NCBI RefSeq assembly: GCF_013340205.1
Contig: NZ_BJTG01000002.1
Span: 434,001 to 498,000, forward strand
DNA length: 64,000 nt
Reading direction: 5' to 3'
Origin: Anaeromyxobacter diazotrophicus
Lineage (GTDB): Bacteria > Myxococcota > Myxococcia > Myxococcales > Anaeromyxobacteraceae
Position 1 is the stretch's first letter; each line of letters starts with the position of its first letter. The notes beneath the pieces were generated by a model. It was not told the origin of the DNA and did no database searches. It saw nothing but the letters and a program-made list of their open reading frames with translations. Below are positions 25,994 to 34,618 of this stretch, one piece after another. Both the position numbers and the translations under genes were made by a program.

Positions 25994-26310
25994 GCCTCGT
26001 CCTCTCCCGGGAACCGTCCCCACCGTCACCTGAGACAAGGTCATGTCGCGCCCGTCGCGGGGCAACGCCGCGGGAGCGCCGCGGTCGAGGAAGCGCCGGG
26101 GCCCGAGAGCGGAAACGTTTTCACCGTCGGCCGCCCGGACGCCGAGCGCCCTCGCAGCGGGCGCCGCGCTTTTCGCCGGCGGAGAGGCGCGCGCGGCCGG
26201 CCCCATCCCCCGTCAGGCCGTGGCACGCGGCGTGCGTAGGGTGCTGCGCAGCCGGGCGGCGGACCGTCCATGGACCGGTCCGCGGAGCGCCCCAGGAGAA
26301 CGACACCGCC
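25994..26310. other. Regulatory region upstream of the EPS operon
   Basis: A 317-bp stretch between the small minus-strand gene and the OPX gene. It contains the candidate sigma-54 promoter at 26221-26236 and, about 100 bp upstream of it, the short palindrome AAACGTTT (within 26111-26122), which stands out in GC-rich DNA and could be part of an activator site. No open frame with domain content was found. Confidence 0.55.
26221..26236 (+). promoter_or_regulatory. Candidate sigma-54 promoter (-24/-12) of the EPS operon
   Basis: TGGCACGCGGCGTGCG matches the -24/-12 consensus TGGCACrN4TTGCw at 12 of 14 defined positions. The invariant GG (26222-26223) and GC (26234-26235) are separated by exactly 10 bases. 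The predicted start is near 26247, about 64 bp before the ATG of the OPX gene. An NtrC-family activator is encoded just upstream on the same strand. Confidence 0.6.
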
Positions 26311-26877
26311 ATGCGCCGAATGACCCTGCTGCTGTCCCTTGCCGCAGCCGCCTGCGCCAGCACCACGAAGGGTGAGCGCGTCGCGACGCAGCCGCCCTCC
26401 GAGTACCGGATCGGGCGCGAGGACGTGCTCGAGATCGTGGTGTGGCACGAGCCGGAGCTCACCCGGGTGATGCCGGTGCGGCCCGACGGGTTCATCGCGC
26501 TGCCGCTGGCCGGCGAGGTCCAGGCGGCGGGGAAGACCCCGGCGGAGCTGCGCACCGCGCTGACGACCGCCCTCACGCCCTACGTCAAGGACGCCGCGGT
26601 GGCGGTGCTCGTCCGCGAGATCAACGGCCCCCGCTTCTCGGTCATGGGCGAGGTGACGCACGCGGGCACCTTCCCGCTGCGGGGCGCCATCTCGGTGACC
26701 CAGGCGCTCGCCACCGCCGGCGGCACCAACGAGTTCGCCGGGGACGAGGTGGTGTGGCTGCGCCAGAAGCCCGACGGGAAGCAGGAGAAGGTGCGGCTCT
26801 CGCTCAAGGAGCTGGTCCACGGCGACGTCGAGGGCGCGCTCTGGCTCTCGCCGGGCGACGTGCTCTACGTTCCGTGA
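26311..26877 (+). CDS. Polysaccharide export (OPX/Wza-family) outer-membrane lipoprotein, short form
   Basis: A 188-residue lipoprotein (lipobox LAAAAC, Cys15). It has a poly-export (PES) domain beginning YRIGREDVLEIVVWHEPELT and containing RPDGFIALPLAGEVQAAGKTPAEL. One SLBB domain follows (PRFSVMGEVTHAGTFPL ... ALATAGGTNEFA) and the protein ends VLYVP. It lacks the C-terminal amphipathic helix and extra SLBB repeats that let E. coli Wza form its own outer-membrane pore, so it belongs to the minimal OPX class, which is known in Myxococcus to work with a separate outer-membrane barrel. The following gene encodes such a barrel. Confidence 0.92.
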   Translation: MRRMTLLLSLAAAACASTTKGERVATQPPSEYRIGREDVLEIVVWHEPELTRVMPVRPDGFIALPLAGEVQAAGKTPAELRTALTTALTPYVKDAAVAVLVREINGPRFSVMGEVTHAGTFPLRGAISVTQALATAGGTNEFAGDEVVWLRQKPDGKQEKVRLSLKELVHGDVEGALWLSPGDVLYVP

Positions 26878-26929
26878 ACCGGTTGCCCGCCGGCGCGGCG
26901 TGGGCCGGGGGCCGAGGAGGAGACGGGCG

Positions 26930-28060
26930 ATGGGGACGCGACGGCTCGGCCAGGCGGTCTTGCTGGCCGCGGGGCTGTGCTCCGGAGCGCGGGCGGCGGC
27001 GAGCGTGCAGGTGGATCCCCTCGCCCGTCTCTCACTCGAGGGCGGCTACGACTCCAACGTGATGTACGACGGCCGCGGGGCCGGGGTGGGGATCCTCGCG
27101 CCCGACCTCGGGCTGCAGCTCCGCGACCACACCTGGAGCTTCGCCGCCGTGGCGGGCGGAGATCTCCTCGCGTACCCGTCGGCCGCGGTGGCCCGGAGCG
27201 CCCAGACGGTGTGGAACCAGCGCGGCAAGCTCGTGCTGCACCTCACCCCGAGCGCGCGCTTCAAGTTCGACGGCGACGCCACCGCGACCTACGCCTCCGA
27301 CCCGGTCGGCCTGGCGCGGCTCGGCATCTTCGGGGCGGGCTCGACCACCGGCCTCGTCGCGCGCGCCGGGCTGCGCGGTGCCTGGCGCCTCGACCACGAC
27401 TGGACGGTGGCGGGCACCCTCGCCGAGTACGTGGTGCGCTTCGGGGATGGGACCGGCTCCGCCTCGCACACGCCGGGCGTCGAGCTGGCGCGGAGGCTCG
27501 GGCACCGCCTCGACATGGGCGCCATCTACCGCTTCGACTACTTCCAGGCCTTGACGCCGGGTGCGGGTCACGCCACCGCGCACGAGCTGCAGTGGCTGCT
27601 GCGCTACCGCTGGACGCGGCACCTCACCCTCGAGCTGCAGGCGGGCCCCGCCTTCTGGAACCCCGCCGCGGGCGGGACGCAGGTCCTGCCGCAGGCGCTG
27701 GCCCAGCTCCTCGGCGCGAGCCGCGCCGGCGACGTGCGGCTCACCCTGAAGCACGGCGTCGGCCTCGGCATCTTCGGAACGCCCGGGCTCTTCGACTCCG
27801 CGGAGGGCGCCTTCACCTGGAAGATCACCCGGAAGGTCCACCTGCACGCCGACGGGGGCCTGTGGCGCAGCGGCGACATCCCCTGGGGGGCGAACGGCGC
27901 GACGGGGTACGGCCTGGAAGGAGAGCTTGCGTATTTCTTTTTGCGCAACGTGAAGGTGGCGCTCGCTGGGTCCCGGTTCGCGCGGCTGGACGCAGGCACT
28001 AGCTTGTACGACCGGAACATCGTCGGGCTCCGGGTCGGCTGGGAGCTGGAGCATCGTTAG
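26930..28060 (+). CDS. Outer-membrane beta-barrel protein of the EPS secretion system (Wzp-like)
   Basis: A 376-residue protein with a signal peptide (about residues 1-23, ending ARA). It is a long series of alternating beta strands (LARLSLEGGYDSNVMYDG, LGLQLRDHTWSFAAVAGGDLLAY, YRWTRHLTLELQAGPAFW and others) and ends in a strand GLRVGWELEHR. Strand number is compatible with a 16-18-stranded barrel. Its place right after the short OPX gene fits the barrel partners (WzpX/WzpS/WzpB) of Myxococcus polysaccharide pathways. The ATG at 26930 follows GAGGAGGAGA. It is 9 bp upstream of the Wzz gene. Confidence 0.82.
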   Translation: MGTRRLGQAVLLAAGLCSGARAAASVQVDPLARLSLEGGYDSNVMYDGRGAGVGILAPDLGLQLRDHTWSFAAVAGGDLLAYPSAAVARSAQTVWNQRGKLVLHLTPSARFKFDGDATATYASDPVGLARLGIFGAGSTTGLVARAGLRGAWRLDHDWTVAGTLAEYVVRFGDGTGSASHTPGVELARRLGHRLDMGAIYRFDYFQALTPGAGHATAHELQWLLRYRWTRHLTLELQAGPAFWNPAAGGTQVLPQALAQLLGASRAGDVRLTLKHGVGLGIFGTPGLFDSAEGAFTWKITRKVHLHADGGLWRSGDIPWGANGATGYGLEGELAYFFLRNVKVALAGSRFARLDAGTSLYDRNIVGLRVGWELEHR

Positions 28061-28069
28061 GGGGGCGGG

Positions 28070-29443
28070 ATGGAGAGGACCTACACGCTGCGCGAGATGG
28101 TCGAGGCCGTGCGGCGCCGCCGGTGGCTGGCGCTCGGGGTGGCCGCGGTCGTGCTGATCATCGGAGCCGTCGCCATCGTGGGGACTCCGGACGAGTACCG
28201 GGCCGACTCGGTGATGCAGATCGAGCCGCACCAGGTGCCGCACGACTTCTTCCCGACCTCCGTGACCTCGTTCGACGAGCGCATGCGCACCCTCAAGCAC
28301 GGCGTGCTCGCCCGCCCGGTGCTGGAGCGGGTGCTGGCCGAGACCGACTTCGTCCCCGGCTGGAAGGCGCACCCGGACGACGCCATCGAGAAGCTCCGCC
28401 GCGCGGTCGAGGTGCGCCTGGAGGGCGAGGTGGCGGGCGGGCCGCCGTCGCTGCTCTTCGTGGTGGAGGTGCGCGGGGCGGATCGGGCCAAGGTGGCCAA
28501 GGCCGCCGACCTCATCCCCCGCTACTACGCCGAGCTGACGCGCCAGGTGATGCAGGACCAGGCGAAGAACCTGGCCGGCGCGCTGCAGGCGCAGCTGGAC
28601 GAGGTCTCGCAGCGCCTGGCCGGCGAGGAGCGCAAGCTCGTCGCGTTCAAGGCCGAGCACGCGCTGGAGGTGCCGGAGGCGAGCGAGGCCAACCAGCGCG
28701 CGGCCGCCACGCTCATGGCGCAGATCGACCTGCGCCTCGGCACGCTGGCGGACGCGAGGCGCCGCCGCACCGCCGCCTTCGCGGCCATCCCGGAGGCGTT
28801 CAGCACCGCCGGGCTCGCCGGCGGCAACGCCGAGGACGTGCTGCGGCGGCTCGAGACGGCGCGCGCCATGTACGGCGCCGAGCACCCCGAGGTGAAGCGG
28901 CTTGAGCGCCAGTACCAGGTGGTGACGGCGCGCAGCGGCGACTCGCAGAAGACGTTCGTGAAGGAGCGCGTCGACGCGCAGGTGGCCCGCATCGACGACG
29001 AGATCCGGACCAACGAGGCGGAGGTGGCGCGCCTGCAGAAGGAGCTCGGGGCCGTGCAGCGGCGGCTGGACGCGGCGCCGCAGCTCGGCGAGCAGTACCG
29101 GATCCTCGCGCGCGACTACGAGACCCTGCGCGGGAAGTACGCGAGCACGCTCTCGCGGGCGGCCGACGCGCGCGCCGCCGAGGCGCTCCTGGCGGCCGAC
29201 GCCTCCGGGCTGTTCCGGGTGGTGCAGGCCGCGGTCGCGCCGAGCCGCCCGGCCGGGCCGAACCGGGTCAACCTGGCGCTGGTGGCTCTGGCGGCGGCGC
29301 TCGGCGCCGCGCTGCTGGCGGTCGCGGCCGGCGAGTACTTCGACACCACCCTGCGCGGGCCGCAGGACGCGAGCGCCTTCGGCGTGCCGGTGCTGGCCGC
29401 CATCCCCCGCATCGGGCCGCGCCGCGCCGGCGAGCACGCCTGA
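28070..29443 (+). CDS. Wzz-family chain-length determinant (polysaccharide co-polymerase without kinase domain)
   Basis: A 457-residue inner-membrane protein. The N-terminal Wzz segment YTLREMVEAVRRRRWLA precedes TM1 (about residues 18-38). The periplasmic region has long coiled coils (about 155-380) and a conserved YRILARDYETLRGKYASTLSRA (GNVR-like) element, followed by a PxxP motif region (APSRPAGPNRVN) and TM2 at about 405-430. It ends soon after TM2, so the kinase is the separate next gene. It would set polymer length together with the Wzy-like protein at 40473. Confidence 0.9.
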   Translation: MERTYTLREMVEAVRRRRWLALGVAAVVLIIGAVAIVGTPDEYRADSVMQIEPHQVPHDFFPTSVTSFDERMRTLKHGVLARPVLERVLAETDFVPGWKAHPDDAIEKLRRAVEVRLEGEVAGGPPSLLFVVEVRGADRAKVAKAADLIPRYYAELTRQVMQDQAKNLAGALQAQLDEVSQRLAGEERKLVAFKAEHALEVPEASEANQRAAATLMAQIDLRLGTLADARRRRTAAFAAIPEAFSTAGLAGGNAEDVLRRLETARAMYGAEHPEVKRLERQYQVVTARSGDSQKTFVKERVDAQVARIDDEIRTNEAEVARLQKELGAVQRRLDAAPQLGEQYRILARDYETLRGKYASTLSRAADARAAEALLAADASGLFRVVQAAVAPSRPAGPNRVNLALVALAAALGAALLAVAAGEYFDTTLRGPQDASAFGVPVLAAIPRIGPRRAGEHA

Positions 29444-29469
29444 GACTGGGAGAAGGAGAGGAGAACCCC

Positions 29470-30171
29470 ATGCCCGTCCCCGCCGAGAACCGCCTCACCG
29501 CGCCCCCGCCGCCGCAGGAGGACGGCCGCCTGCTGGCGCTGGCGCGCCCCGACTCCATGGCGGCCGAGCAGTACCGGGTGCTGCTGGCCCGGCTCGACCG
29601 GATGAAGGCCGCCCGGCCCATGCGCGTGGTCGCGGTCACCTCCTGCGCCCGGGGCGAGGGCCGCAGCATGACCGCCGCCAACCTCGCGCTCACCGCCGCC
29701 CGCGAGGGCCGCGAGGTGGCGCTCGTCGAGTGCGACCTGCGCCGGCCCAGCCTGGCCGCGCTGTTCGAGCTCGAGCCGCACGGCGGGCTGGCCGGGGTGG
29801 TGCAGGGCGAGGTCGAGCTGCAGCAGGCGCTGGCGCGCGTCGACGGGGTGATGGTGCTGTGCGCGGGCGAGGCGCGCGACCCGGCGGCGCTCCTCCGCCA
29901 CCCGCGCCTCGCCATGACGCTCGACACGCTGCGGGCCTCCTTCCCGCTGGTGGTGCTCGACGCCCCGCCGGCGCTGGCGCTCTCCGACGCGGCGCGCCTG
30001 GAGGGCACCGTCGACGGCATGCTGCTGGTGGTGAAGGCGGGCGAGACGCCGCGCGAGCTGGTGCGGCTGGCGGTGGAGGCGCTCGGGGATCGGCTGCTCG
30101 GGATCGTCCTCAACGGCGTGGAGGAGCCAGGGTACGCGCGCTACCTCCGCCACGAGGCTTCGGCCCCGTAG
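29470..30171 (+). CDS. BY-kinase-like cytoplasmic ATPase with degenerate Walker A
   Basis: A 233-residue CpsD/Wze-like protein: LARPDSMAAEQYRVL (interaction helix), then a P-loop region, then LVECDLRRPSLAALF (Walker A') and LVVLDAPP (Walker B). The P-loop reads SCARGEGRS, with Arg65 where active kinases have the ATP-binding lysine, and Walker A' has Glu for the usual first Asp. Only two tyrosines (GYARY) are near the end, not a cluster. It may be a poor or inactive kinase acting as a regulatory subunit of the Wzz protein encoded 26 bp upstream. GGAGAAGGAGAGGAG precedes the ATG. Confidence 0.88.
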   Translation: MPVPAENRLTAPPPPQEDGRLLALARPDSMAAEQYRVLLARLDRMKAARPMRVVAVTSCARGEGRSMTAANLALTAAREGREVALVECDLRRPSLAALFELEPHGGLAGVVQGEVELQQALARVDGVMVLCAGEARDPAALLRHPRLAMTLDTLRASFPLVVLDAPPALALSDAARLEGTVDGMLLVVKAGETPRELVRLAVEALGDRLLGIVLNGVEEPGYARYLRHEASAP

Positions 30172-30179
30172 GCGGCGAC

Positions 30180-31568
30180 GTGGTCCGGGTCTTCAACCAC
30201 TGGTTCTCGGGCCGCAAGGCGGCCTTCTTCATCGCCGAGGAGAGCGCGCTCGTGCTGGCGCTGCTGGCGGGGATGTCGCTCGGGCCGGTGGCGCACCCGC
30301 TCGTCACCCGCGAGCACGGGCTCGGGGCCGCCTTCCTGCGCGCGGCCATCGCCGCGCTCGCCTTCGCGGGGGCGCTCTACTTCGGCGACCTCTACGATCT
30401 CCGCTCGGCCGCCCGCGACCGGTTCGACGGCCGGCGGCTGCTGCGGGCGCTCGGGGTGGCGGTGGTGGTGCTGGCCCTGGCGTACCTCGCCCTGCCGGTG
30501 GTGGTGCCCATGGGGTGGATCCCGCGCCGCTCGCTGGTGCTGGCGGCGGCGGGCGGGGCGCTGGCGGTGATCGCCGTCCGGGCCGCCATGCCGGCGGTGG
30601 TCGGCGCCCCGACCCGCGTGCTCGTGCTCGGCACCGGCGCCCGGGCGCGGAAGCTCGCGCGCGACGTCGAGACCGAGGCCGACGGGCTGTTCGAGGTGGT
30701 GGGGTTCGCGGACTCGAACGGCGGCTCGCGCTCGGCCGACCCCGCGCTGCCCTTCGCCGGCGCCGTCGACCAGCTGGCGCGGCGGCTCCGGGCCGAGGTG
30801 GTGGTGGTGGCGGTGGAGGACCGGCGCGCCGGCCTGCCGGTGGACGCGCTCCTCGCCTGCCGCACCCACGGCGTGCAGGTCATGAGCGACGTGGCGTTCG
30901 CGGAGGCGACGCTGAAGCGCATCCCGCTCGACCTCCTCCGGCCGAGCGCGCTCATCTTCGACGAGGGGTTCCGGGCGGGCCCGGTCCGGCGGGCGGTGAA
31001 GCGCGCGGTGGACCTCGGCCTGGCGGTGGGCATGCTGCTCGCCGCCGGCCCGGTCATGCTGCTCACCGCCGCCGCGGTCGCGGCCGCCGACGGGCGCCCC
31101 ATCCTCTACTCGCAGGAGCGCACCGGGGGCGGCGGCCGCCCGTACCGCATCTGGAAGTTCCGCACCATGCGCCGCGACGCCGAGGCGACCGGCGCGGTCT
31201 GGGCCACCGAGGCGGATCCCCGCGTGCTGCCGGTCGGCCGGCTGCTGCGCCGGACGCGGCTCGACGAGCTGCCGCAGCTCTGGAACGTGCTGCGCGGCGA
31301 GATGAGCTTCGTCGGCCCGCGCCCGGAGCGGCCCGTCTTCCTCGACGAGCTCAAGCGGCGCTGGCCGCTCTTCACGCTGCGCGAGCTCGTGAAGCCGGGG
31401 CTCACCGGCTGGGCGCAGCTCAAGTACCGCTACGGCTCCACCATGGAGGAGCAGGCCCGCAAGCTCGAGTACGACCTCTACTACGTGAAGAACACGTCGC
31501 TGTTCCTCGACCTCGTCTGCCTCTTCCACACCGCGAAGATCGTGCTGACGGGGCGGGGGGCGAAGTGA
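30180..31568 (+). CDS. Polyprenyl-phosphate sugar phosphotransferase (WbaP/EpsB-type)
   Basis: A 462-residue polytopic initiating transferase. Four N-terminal TM helices (about residues 15-140) precede a CoA-binding-like Rossmann segment (RVLVLGTGARARKLARDVE), and the catalytic C-terminal third begins at the re-entrant helix RAVKRAVDLGLAVGMLLAAGPV. The catalytic third has YSQERTGGGGRPYRIWKFRTM, the Asp-Glu pair in [24 protein letters not shown] and PGLTGWAQLKYRYG. It loads the first sugar-phosphate onto undecaprenyl phosphate for this EPS. The sequence pattern recalls the EPS-associated (TIGR03013-like) group. The GTG at 30180 is 8 bp after the kinase stop. Confidence 0.92.
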   Translation: MVRVFNHWFSGRKAAFFIAEESALVLALLAGMSLGPVAHPLVTREHGLGAAFLRAAIAALAFAGALYFGDLYDLRSAARDRFDGRRLLRALGVAVVVLALAYLALPVVVPMGWIPRRSLVLAAAGGALAVIAVRAAMPAVVGAPTRVLVLGTGARARKLARDVETEADGLFEVVGFADSNGGSRSADPALPFAGAVDQLARRLRAEVVVVAVEDRRAGLPVDALLACRTHGVQVMSDVAFAEATLKRIPLDLLRPSALIFDEGFRAGPVRRAVKRAVDLGLAVGMLLAAGPVMLLTAAAVAAADGRPILYSQERTGGGGRPYRIWKFRTMRRDAEATGAVWATEADPRVLPVGRLLRRTRLDELPQLWNVLRGEMSFVGPRPERPVFLDELKRRWPLFTLRELVKPGLTGWAQLKYRYGSTMEEQARKLEYDLYYVKNTSLFLDLVCLFHTAKIVLTGRGAK

Positions 31569-31616
31569 TACCCGCCGCCGGCGCGGGAACCTTGACCGGG
31601 CGGAGAGGAGCGCGTC

Positions 31617-33467
31617 ATGTGCGGCATCGTCGGCTACATCGGCGGGCGTGAGGCGGCGCCCTTCCTGGTCGAGGGCCTGCGGCGCCTCGAGTACCGGGGC
31701 TACGACAGCGCCGGGGCGGCCTTCCTGGTGGGCGGGCGGGTCGTCATCAACAAGGCCACCGGCCGCGTCTCGGCCCTGGCGGGCGCGCTGCTCGGCGCCG
31801 GGCACGGCGCGCGCACCGGCATCGGCCACACCCGCTGGGCGACGCACGGCAGGCCGAGCGACCGGAACGCCCACCCCCACCCCGACTGCCAGGGGCGGAT
31901 CGCGGTGGTGCACAACGGCATCGTCGAGAACTACCGCGAGCTGAAGGAGGAGCTCGCGGCGGCCGGGCACCGCTTCGCCTCGGAGACGGACACCGAGGTG
32001 CTGGCCCACCTGGTCGAGTCGCAGCGGAACGGCGACGGGCTGGCGCAGGCGGTCCGGCGCGCGCTGCGGCGGGTCGAGGGCACCTTCGCGCTGGCGGTCC
32101 TCTCCGCCGACGACCCGGAGGTCCTGATCGCGGCGCGGCACGGCTCCCCGCTCATCGTCGGCGAGGGCGAGGGGGAGCGGCTGCTCGCCTCGGACATCCC
32201 GGCGCTCCTGCCCTTCACCCGCGATCAGCTCGTGCTCGACGACGGCGAGGTGGCGATCCTCACCCGCGACGGCGTCGAGGTCTCGCGGCTCCTCGACGGC
32301 GCGCGCACGGTCCGCCACGCCGCCCGGGTGGAGTGGGATCTCGCGACCGCCGAGAAGGGCGGGGAGCCCCACTTCATGCGGAAGGAGATCCTGGAGCAGC
32401 CGCGGGCCCTGCGCGACACGCTCTGCGGCCGCGTCGGGCTCGACGGGCTGCCGCGGCTCGAGGAGCTCGCGCTGGGGGCCGGCGAGGCCCGGGCGCTCGA
32501 GCACGTCGAGCTCATCGCCTGCGGCACGAGCTGGCACGCGGGCCTGGTCGCGACGCGCCACCTCGCCGAGCTGGCGCGGCTGCGCGCCTCGGCCGAGGTC
32601 GCGAGCGAGTACCGCTACCGCCCGGCGCTGCCGCTCGGCGCGGAGGGCGGCGGCAAGGCGCTGGTGGTGGCGGTGAGCCAGTCGGGCGAGACGGCGGACA
32701 CCCTGGCGGCGATGCGCGCCGCGGCGGCCGGCGGCGCCCGCCCGGTGGCGGTGGTGAACGTGGTGGGGAGCTCGATCGCCCGCGAGGCCGAGGGCGTCCT
32801 CTACACGCGGGCCGGGCCCGAGATCTCGGTGGCGTCCACCAAGGCGTTCTCGACCCAGGTGGCGACCCTGTTCCTCCTCGCGGCGCACCTCGGCCGGCTG
32901 CGGGGCACGCTCTCGGAGTCGGGCGCGCGCGAGCTCCTGGCCGCCCTGGGCCGCGTGCCCGACCAGCTCGAGGCGATGCTGCCCGAGGTGGCCGCGCAGG
33001 CCCGGGCGCTCGCGCCGCGTCTGCTCGACAAGCGCGGCGCCCTCTACCTCGGGCGCGGCTACGGGTTCCCGCTGGCGCTGGAGGGGGCGCTGAAGCTGAA
33101 GGAGATCACCTACCTCCACGCGGACGGCTACCCCGCCGGCGAGATGAAGCACGGGCCCATCGCGCTGGTCGGCCCGCAGACGCTGGTGGTGGTGGTCGCG
33201 CCGCAGGACCGGCTCCACGCCAAGACGCTCTCCAACCTCGAGGAGGTGAAGGCGCGGGACGGGTTCGTGGTGGCGATCGGAACCGAGGGCGACCGCGAGC
33301 TGGCGCGCCTCGCCGACGCGGTGTTCTGGCTGCCGCCGGCGCCGGAGCCGCTCAACCCGCTGCTCGCCGCCGCCCCCCTGCAGCTCCTCGCCTACGAGCT
33401 CTCGGTCGCGCTCGGGCGCGACGTGGACCAGCCGCGCAACCTCGCCAAGTCCGTGACGGTCGAATGA
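31617..33467 (+). CDS. glmS: Glutamine-fructose-6-phosphate aminotransferase (isomerizing)
   Basis: A 616-residue GlmS making glucosamine-6-phosphate, the committed precursor of UDP-GlcNAc. The glutaminase N-terminus MCGIVGYIGGREAAPFL has the catalytic Cys2; RWATHGRPSDRNAHPH follows. Two SIS isomerase domains follow (ACGTSWHAGLVATRHLAE; SQSGETADTL; EISVASTKAFSTQ; LEGALKLKEITYLHADGYPAGEMKHGPIAL), ending DQPRNLAKSVTVE as in all GlmS. Its position inside an EPS operon suggests dedicated amino-sugar supply. No glmS ribozyme-like leader fits in the 48-bp gap upstream. The stop overlaps the next start by 4 bp. Confidence 0.97.
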   Translation: MCGIVGYIGGREAAPFLVEGLRRLEYRGYDSAGAAFLVGGRVVINKATGRVSALAGALLGAGHGARTGIGHTRWATHGRPSDRNAHPHPDCQGRIAVVHNGIVENYRELKEELAAAGHRFASETDTEVLAHLVESQRNGDGLAQAVRRALRRVEGTFALAVLSADDPEVLIAARHGSPLIVGEGEGERLLASDIPALLPFTRDQLVLDDGEVAILTRDGVEVSRLLDGARTVRHAARVEWDLATAEKGGEPHFMRKEILEQPRALRDTLCGRVGLDGLPRLEELALGAGEARALEHVELIACGTSWHAGLVATRHLAELARLRASAEVASEYRYRPALPLGAEGGGKALVVAVSQSGETADTLAAMRAAAAGGARPVAVVNVVGSSIAREAEGVLYTRAGPEISVASTKAFSTQVATLFLLAAHLGRLRGTLSESGARELLAALGRVPDQLEAMLPEVAAQARALAPRLLDKRGALYLGRGYGFPLALEGALKLKEITYLHADGYPAGEMKHGPIALVGPQTLVVVVAPQDRLHAKTLSNLEEVKARDGFVVAIGTEGDRELARLADAVFWLPPAPEPLNPLLAAAPLQLLAYELSVALGRDVDQPRNLAKSVTVE

Positions 33468-34618
33468 TCTCGCCGGAGGTCCAGGGCGCGCCGGCGCGGG
33501 CCGGCGGACCGGCGCCCGGCGCCGCGCCCGGCGGTTACCGGGTAGAGGAGGTCGCCGGCGCCAGCGGCTTCGCCGCGCTGCGGGGGGCGTGGGACGCGCT
33601 CCTGGCCTCGGGGCCGGTGGACGCGCCGTACCACCGGCACGCGTGGCACGCCGCCTGGCTGGAGGCGTTCGCGCCCGGCGCCGAGCTGACCGTGCTGGTG
33701 GCGCGCGACCGCGCCGGGCGCGCCGCCGGCCTGGCGCCGCTCATCGCCTCGCGCCGCCGCGGGCTGACCGTGCTCTCCGCCCCCGCCAACGACCACACGC
33801 CGCGCGTGGAGTGGGTGCTGGGCGCCGACCCGGCCGGCGCCGTCGAGGCGCTGTGGGCGCACCTGCGCGACCGCGTGCGCTGGGACGTGCTGGTGCTCCG
33901 CGACCTGCCGCGGGCCGGCCCCACCTCGCTTCACCTGGAGGCGGCCGCCCGCGCCGACCGGCACCTCACCGGCCGCTGGGAGTCGCTCCGGTCGCCCTTC
34001 CTCGCCCTGGGGGGGGCGCCCCGCGAGGCGCGGCTCCCCGCCAAGTTCACGGCCAACCTCCGGCGGCGCCTGCGGAAGCTCTCCGAGGCGGGCGCGGTCG
34101 CCTGCCGCCGGGTGGACGGCGGCGAAGAGGTGGAGGACTACCTGGAGCGCTTCATGGCCCTGGAGGCGGCGGGCTGGAAGGGGGCGCGCGGCAGCGCCAT
34201 CGCCCGCGACCCGCGCGCGGTCGCCTTCTACCGGGCGCTGGCCCGCGCCGGGGCGCGCGAGGGGTGGCTCGCGCTGCGCGCGCTCGAGCTCGACGGCCGT
34301 CCCGTGGCGATGCACTTCGGCCTCCGTTACCGGGGCGTGTACGCGCTCCCGAAGCCGGCCTACGACGAGGCGCTGGGCGCCTGCTCGCCCGGGCAGCTCC
34401 TCCTGCGCGAGGTGCTCGCCGAATGCGAGGCGGCGGGCCTGGCCGAGCTCGACTTCCTGGGGCCGGACATGCCGTGGAAGCGCGACTGGGCCCCCGATCA
34501 CCGGCCGCACGACTGGCTGTACGTCTACCGCCCCGGGGTGGCCGGGGCGGCGCTGCACGCGGTGAAGCACCGGCTGAAGCCGCTGGCGAGGGAGGTGGTG
34601 GAATGGTGGCGACGCTGA
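33464..34618 (+). CDS. GNAT-fold acyltransferase (CelD/BcsL/FemAB-like)
   Basis: A 384-residue protein with the two-lobed FemAB/CelD arrangement: YHRHAWHAAWLEAFAPGAELTVLVARD at the N-terminus, then KFTANLRRRLRKLSEAG, LEAAGWKGARGSAIARD and LELDGRPVAMHFGLRYRGVYALPKPAYDEAL ... SPGQLLLREVLAECEAAG. Proteins of this family occur in cellulose and EPS loci and are thought to acylate sugars or amino sugars. It starts in the glmS stop (ATGA) and overlaps the PLP enzyme gene by 16 bp, so translation of the three is probably coupled. Confidence 0.8.
   Translation: MISPEVQGAPARAGGPAPGAAPGGYRVEEVAGASGFAALRGAWDALLASGPVDAPYHRHAWHAAWLEAFAPGAELTVLVARDRAGRAAGLAPLIASRRRGLTVLSAPANDHTPRVEWVLGADPAGAVEALWAHLRDRVRWDVLVLRDLPRAGPTSLHLEAAARADRHLTGRWESLRSPFLALGGAPREARLPAKFTANLRRRLRKLSEAGAVACRRVDGGEEVEDYLERFMALEAAGWKGARGSAIARDPRAVAFYRALARAGAREGWLALRALELDGRPVAMHFGLRYRGVYALPKPAYDEALGACSPGQLLLREVLAECEAAGLAELDFLGPDMPWKRDWAPDHRPHDWLYVYRPGVAGAALHAVKHRLKPLAREVVEWWRR

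Noticed and set aside
31569-31616. glmS ribozyme leader
   Set aside because: The gap is only 48 bp, far too short for the ribozyme core, and that element is known mainly from Gram-positive bacteria.
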